Assembly: GCF_024169245.1 (NCBI RefSeq)
Contig: NZ_JALJWP010000001.1
Coordinates: 5,503,501 to 5,567,500 of the forward strand
Direction: 5' to 3'
Source of the DNA: Pseudomonas koreensis
GTDB taxonomy: Bacteria > Pseudomonadota > Gammaproteobacteria > Pseudomonadales > Pseudomonadaceae
Length of the DNA stretch: 64,000 nt
Shown: positions 61,891 through 64,000 of the stretch, piece after piece
Layout: each line of letters opens with the position of its first letter
Numbering within the stretch: the stretch's first letter is position 1
Translations under genes and position numbers: made by a program
The notes under the pieces: model-generated
Told to the model about the DNA's origin: nothing
Database searches by the model: none
Seen by the model: only the letters and a program-made list of their open reading frames with translations

Positions 61891-64000
<2,110 letters not shown>

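Overview
The window is a gene-dense, GC-rich chromosomal segment of a Pseudomonas, most likely of the P. fluorescens group. This rests on the gene families and their order (bolA/DUF2059/fumC; thiolase/PAP/mnmC; the NAGGN operon; etfBA opposite etfD; tatD/pilZ/holB/tmk/mltG) and on many Pseudomonas-type REP/REPIN palindromes. I see no rRNA, tRNA, CRISPR array, prophage or complete insertion sequence. The assignment is inference from remembered synteny, not from a search.

Layout. 1-11380 is housekeeping: a truncated ABC exporter, a DsbA-family thioredoxin, trhO, bolA, a DUF2059 protein, fumC, a DMT exporter, a thiolase, polyphosphate:AMP phosphotransferase and mnmC. 11384-16207 holds one very large accessory gene for a 1607-residue protein with a dermonecrotic-toxin-like N-terminus, leucine-rich repeats and a NEL-type E3 ubiquitin-ligase domain. 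16571-21423 is the osmoprotectant operon for N-acetylglutaminylglutamine amide. 21594-31586 mixes small regulators (YheU, a CsrA/RsmI paralogue), YnfA, an SDR, an LtaS-like phosphoglycerol transferase, a START protein, a MocR regulator and a three-gene envelope operon. 31668-35564 is the electron-transfer flavoprotein locus, with etfBA divergent from etfD around a candidate PsrA operator.

37894-43102 is a D-galactonate operon (dgoK-dgoA-dgoD-MFS-IclR). 46020-50319 is a four-gene cluster resembling E. coli yegTUVW (GntR, ADP-ribosylglycohydrolase, NCS1 permease, PfkB kinase). 50507-57049 is an araFGH sugar ABC transporter with an SDR, an SMP-30 lactonase and an FCD-type GntR regulator. The window ends with DUF1285, DUF4823, moaA, a TetR regulator, the likely RgsA small RNA, and tatD-pilZ-holB-tmk-mltG.

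How it fits together. The araFGH/SDR/SMP-30 cluster and the dgo operon lie 12 kb apart but carry almost identical promoters: the same 17-bp palindrome, -35, 18-bp spacer, -10 and ribosome-binding leader. This suggests one regulon for oxidative sugar use (De Ley-Doudoroff: sugar, lactone, galactonate, KDGal, KDPGal, pyruvate plus glyceraldehyde 3-phosphate). The copy in front of the SDR is followed by an unannotated 50-codon leader ORF that spans a strong intrinsic terminator, a possible attenuator. A second shared operator links araF with the FCD regulator gene. These regulatory layouts, the NEL ligase and the modular REPIN loops are the most interesting points.
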